The notes under the pieces are model-generated. The model was not told the origin of the DNA, ran no database searches, and was given only the letters and a program-made list of their open reading frames with translations. A DNA stretch of 10,983 nucleotides from Paramecium sonneborni (lineage: Eukaryota > Ciliophora > Oligohymenophorea > Peniculida > Parameciidae), in contig CAJJDN010000205.1 in NCBI GenBank assembly GCA_905182985.1, forward strand, positions 25,724 to 36,706, given 5' to 3'. The position numbers and the translations under genes are program-made. Below are positions 8,696-10,983 of the stretch, piece after piece (position 1 is the stretch's first letter; every line of letters begins with the position of its first letter).

Positions 8696-10894
8696 ATGGA
8701 TGTAAAAGACAAGATGAAAGATGAAGAGCCATTAGAAATAATATAGGATATTACTTAATGATAAGAGGAAGATAAAAAACACGAATTTAGATAATAAAAT
8801 TAGAAGAATGAATTATTTATTGCAGATGATCAGTCATTTATATAAGTAATGGAGAGGAGTTAAAATTGCATGGAAAAAATAGATGAAATGGCTTTTTTTG
8901 ATGCAAATAATTTCATTAAAATATATATAAACAACGAGATATTTCTACTGTATTTGCTTAAAATAAAAAGAGTTTGATGATTATAAAAAGAATTAAGATA
9001 ATAATTATGAATAATTATAATTTCTATTGAGATAATATGAAACTAAAATAGTAGAATGTGAAAGTTAAATTAATACATATAAAAGTGATACTGATAAATT
9101 ATTATAAGAAAGAAATTAAAAGATTGATATAGAATAATTTAATTAAATTATAGAATGAGATGATACGATGAAATAATAATATGAATCTAAAATTAATGAT
9201 GTAACAAACACACACTAAAATAGTGATAGAAATTTAAATGATTGGAAAAATAAATTTGTTAAGATTTGAAGGATAATTTAACAATCTCTGAAGCCTCTAA
9301 TCAGTAAGTGAATTTAAATCACCAATTTATAAAATAGACTTTCATAATTATAATCTGATTTTGATAGATAAGCTACATAATTAAGAGATAAGATGTATTG
9401 AAAGATAAACTATAGAGATTAGAATAAGCTAATTTTACCTTAAATAATTAATTATAAGATTTATAATCTAATAAAATAATTTAATGAAAAAAATGAAAAA
9501 TTATAAAATGAATTGAGAAATAAGAAAAATGAATAAGATATAATGAAATACTAATTATAATAAGCCAATTATTAACTTAAGGGATATGAAGATTAAATTA
9601 ATTAATTAAATGAATAAATTATGGAATGTAATGATTGAATTATGTAAAAGAAAATATTGCTTGATCTTAGAGATCAATTAAATTAATTCCAAGTAGATAA
9701 ATAAATCATGGAATCTATGATAAACATTTTAAATAATAATTATTAGAATTGTAAAGTCAATATGCATTATTAGATTATCTTCTAAGTGATCTTAAAGAGT
9801 TGAATTATAAAATAAATAAATAATTGCTAGAATCAATGAGTTAACATTATTAATTCATGATCTTAAGAAAAAAGTTCTATAATAAGAATTACATTTTTTA
9901 TAATCTAAATCAATGAATTTAAGATTTAAGAATTATAAAATATACTTAAAGAATTAACAAAAGAAATTTAAAGATTAAACGAATTCTTGAATTAGAAATT
10001 AGTGAAAAATGATAAATTGAATATGTAGATAATTCTATGGTAAATGAAATCAATAAATTTAAGAATTTAGAATCTTTATTAAGAGAATTAGAAAAGAAAT
10101 TATAAATTCATGTAGATGATATAGTATAATTGATTAATTTCATTTACAATATGGCTAGATTAAGATAATTGCTGGATTGAAGAACAAATGAATTGAATGA
10201 AGGGAGATTAAAATACTCAAAAATTGAACCAGTTGTTGAAAAAAAAGATAATTAGAAGAATAGATGATCGGATTATTTCTAAGATATTGAAAGATTAACT
10301 AAGTAATTGAGATAGAACAAATAGATATTGATCATTGAATACTAAGAAAAATTAGATTCTGCATTTAATTAACTATATAAAAAAATTAAGGATAAATAAT
10401 TAACAAAAGTCTAAAAATATGGTTGTGGTTTATATTTTAAACATTAAGAATAATACCTAGTTTAAAGGAGAGATGGTAGATTAGCACCATATTAAATTAT
10501 TTAAAGATTACTACAGAATAAAGATGAAGGGTAAGATAAATTATTAGCAATTTGGTAAGAATAAACAGAAATATTCTTTATTACTAAAATTTATCGGGAT
10601 TTAAGTTTAAAAGTTTAAATTAAATTTTTTGATGAAATCTTTGCAACACAAGTTATTTAATATAAAATAAACAAATAAAAAAACCTCAATCGTAATTTTA
10701 AAAATATATATCTCGGAATTATTTGCCTTTTAGCGTTTCTTTCTAATCAAGCTCAAAAAATAAATGGTGGAACAGCTCGTTAATAAGTTTTCCATTTTAT
10801 TTTAAGATATTAGAAGATTATATTAATAAATATATACAACATTTTGATATTATAAAATAAAACTGCTACAATAATCCATACCAATTATAATTGA
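8696..10894 (+). pseudogene. Decayed long coiled-coil protein gene
   Basis: ATG 8696 begins MDVKDKMKDEEPLEIIQDIT; an in-frame TGA at 8759-8761 follows, and the same frame continues (QEEDKKHEFRQQNQKNELF). Heptad-rich, Gln/Glu/Lys/Leu-heavy stretches then recur in shifting frames: NYEQLQFLLRQYETKIVECE (about 8985), MKQQYESKINDVTNTH (about 9170), LQRLEQANFTLNNQLQDLQ (about 9410), EKLQNELRNKKNEQDIMKYQ (about 9495), LLELQSQYALLDYLLSDLKE (about 9740), IQELQNILKELTKEIQRLNE (about 9930). From about 10030 one frame stays open to TGA 10892-10894 apart from TGAs at 10178 and 10265. Further TGAs are at 9156 and 9636. The intact protein would have had roughly 700 residues, resembling cytoskeletal or basal-body coiled-coil proteins in composition only; no family is identified. 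The shifts are too many to explain easily as read errors. Confidence 0.65.
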
Positions 10895-10983
10895 GTATTA
10901 CTAAGACTACATCATTTAATTTAAAAAAATAATTTTGTTCATAATAAATTTTAATTAAAAAAAAAGAGTTTACATTGTTTTCA
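10895..10983. other. AT-rich right flank
   Basis: 89 bp after the last TGA; no coding frame, repeat or RNA signal is seen. Confidence 0.4.

Noticed and set aside
1..10983. CRISPR arrays, tRNA or rRNA genes, transposons, telomere repeats
   Set aside because: No spaced direct repeats, GC-rich cloverleaf, rRNA core sequence, transposase motif or C4A2/C3A3 repeat was found on reading both strands.

Overview
The window reads as ciliate nuclear DNA, most likely from Paramecium or a close oligohymenophorean relative. TAA and TAG occur constantly inside frames that clearly encode protein, in positions suiting glutamine, while TGA acts as the stop. The DNA is extremely A+T-rich, introns are tiny (about 20-35 nt, usually GTA...TAG), and neighbouring genes lie 40-70 bp apart or overlap at their ends. 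Read with the standard code, almost nothing is open. Read with TAA/TAG = Gln, nearly the whole window is coding or was once coding. I see no telomere repeat, rRNA, tRNA, transposase or CRISPR.

Layout. (1) 182-2228 (+): a broken gene for a secreted or surface single-pass membrane protein, with a signal peptide, a glycosylation-rich beta-type ectodomain and a C-terminal membrane helix. (2) 2440-4264 (-): a nearly intact gene of seven tiny introns whose 3' part is six tandem MORN-like repeats, one repeat per exon; a single missing base near 4080 is its only lesion. (3) 4265-5073: about 800 bp with no convincing gene. (4) 5074-6733 (-): a broken gene for an unrecognised protein with a central coiled coil. 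(5) 6802-7521 (+): a small broken gene of unknown function. (6) 7512-8655 (-): a broken gene whose last third matches the N-terminal part of the RBBP4/MSI1 (CAF-1 p48) histone-binding WD40 family. (7) 8696-10894 (+): a long decayed coiled-coil gene.

Genes 1 and 2 are convergent, as are genes at 6802-7521 and 7512-8655, whose ends overlap by 10 bp. The pairs at 6733/6802 and 8655/8696 are divergent over 68 and 40 bp. The main puzzle is the density of frameshifts and in-frame TGA codons in five of the six genes, next to one gene that is almost clean. Pseudogene decay after gene or genome duplication, germline-only DNA, or a poor assembly could each explain it; one break is a real 25-bp tandem duplication. 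Nothing ties the six genes to one pathway.
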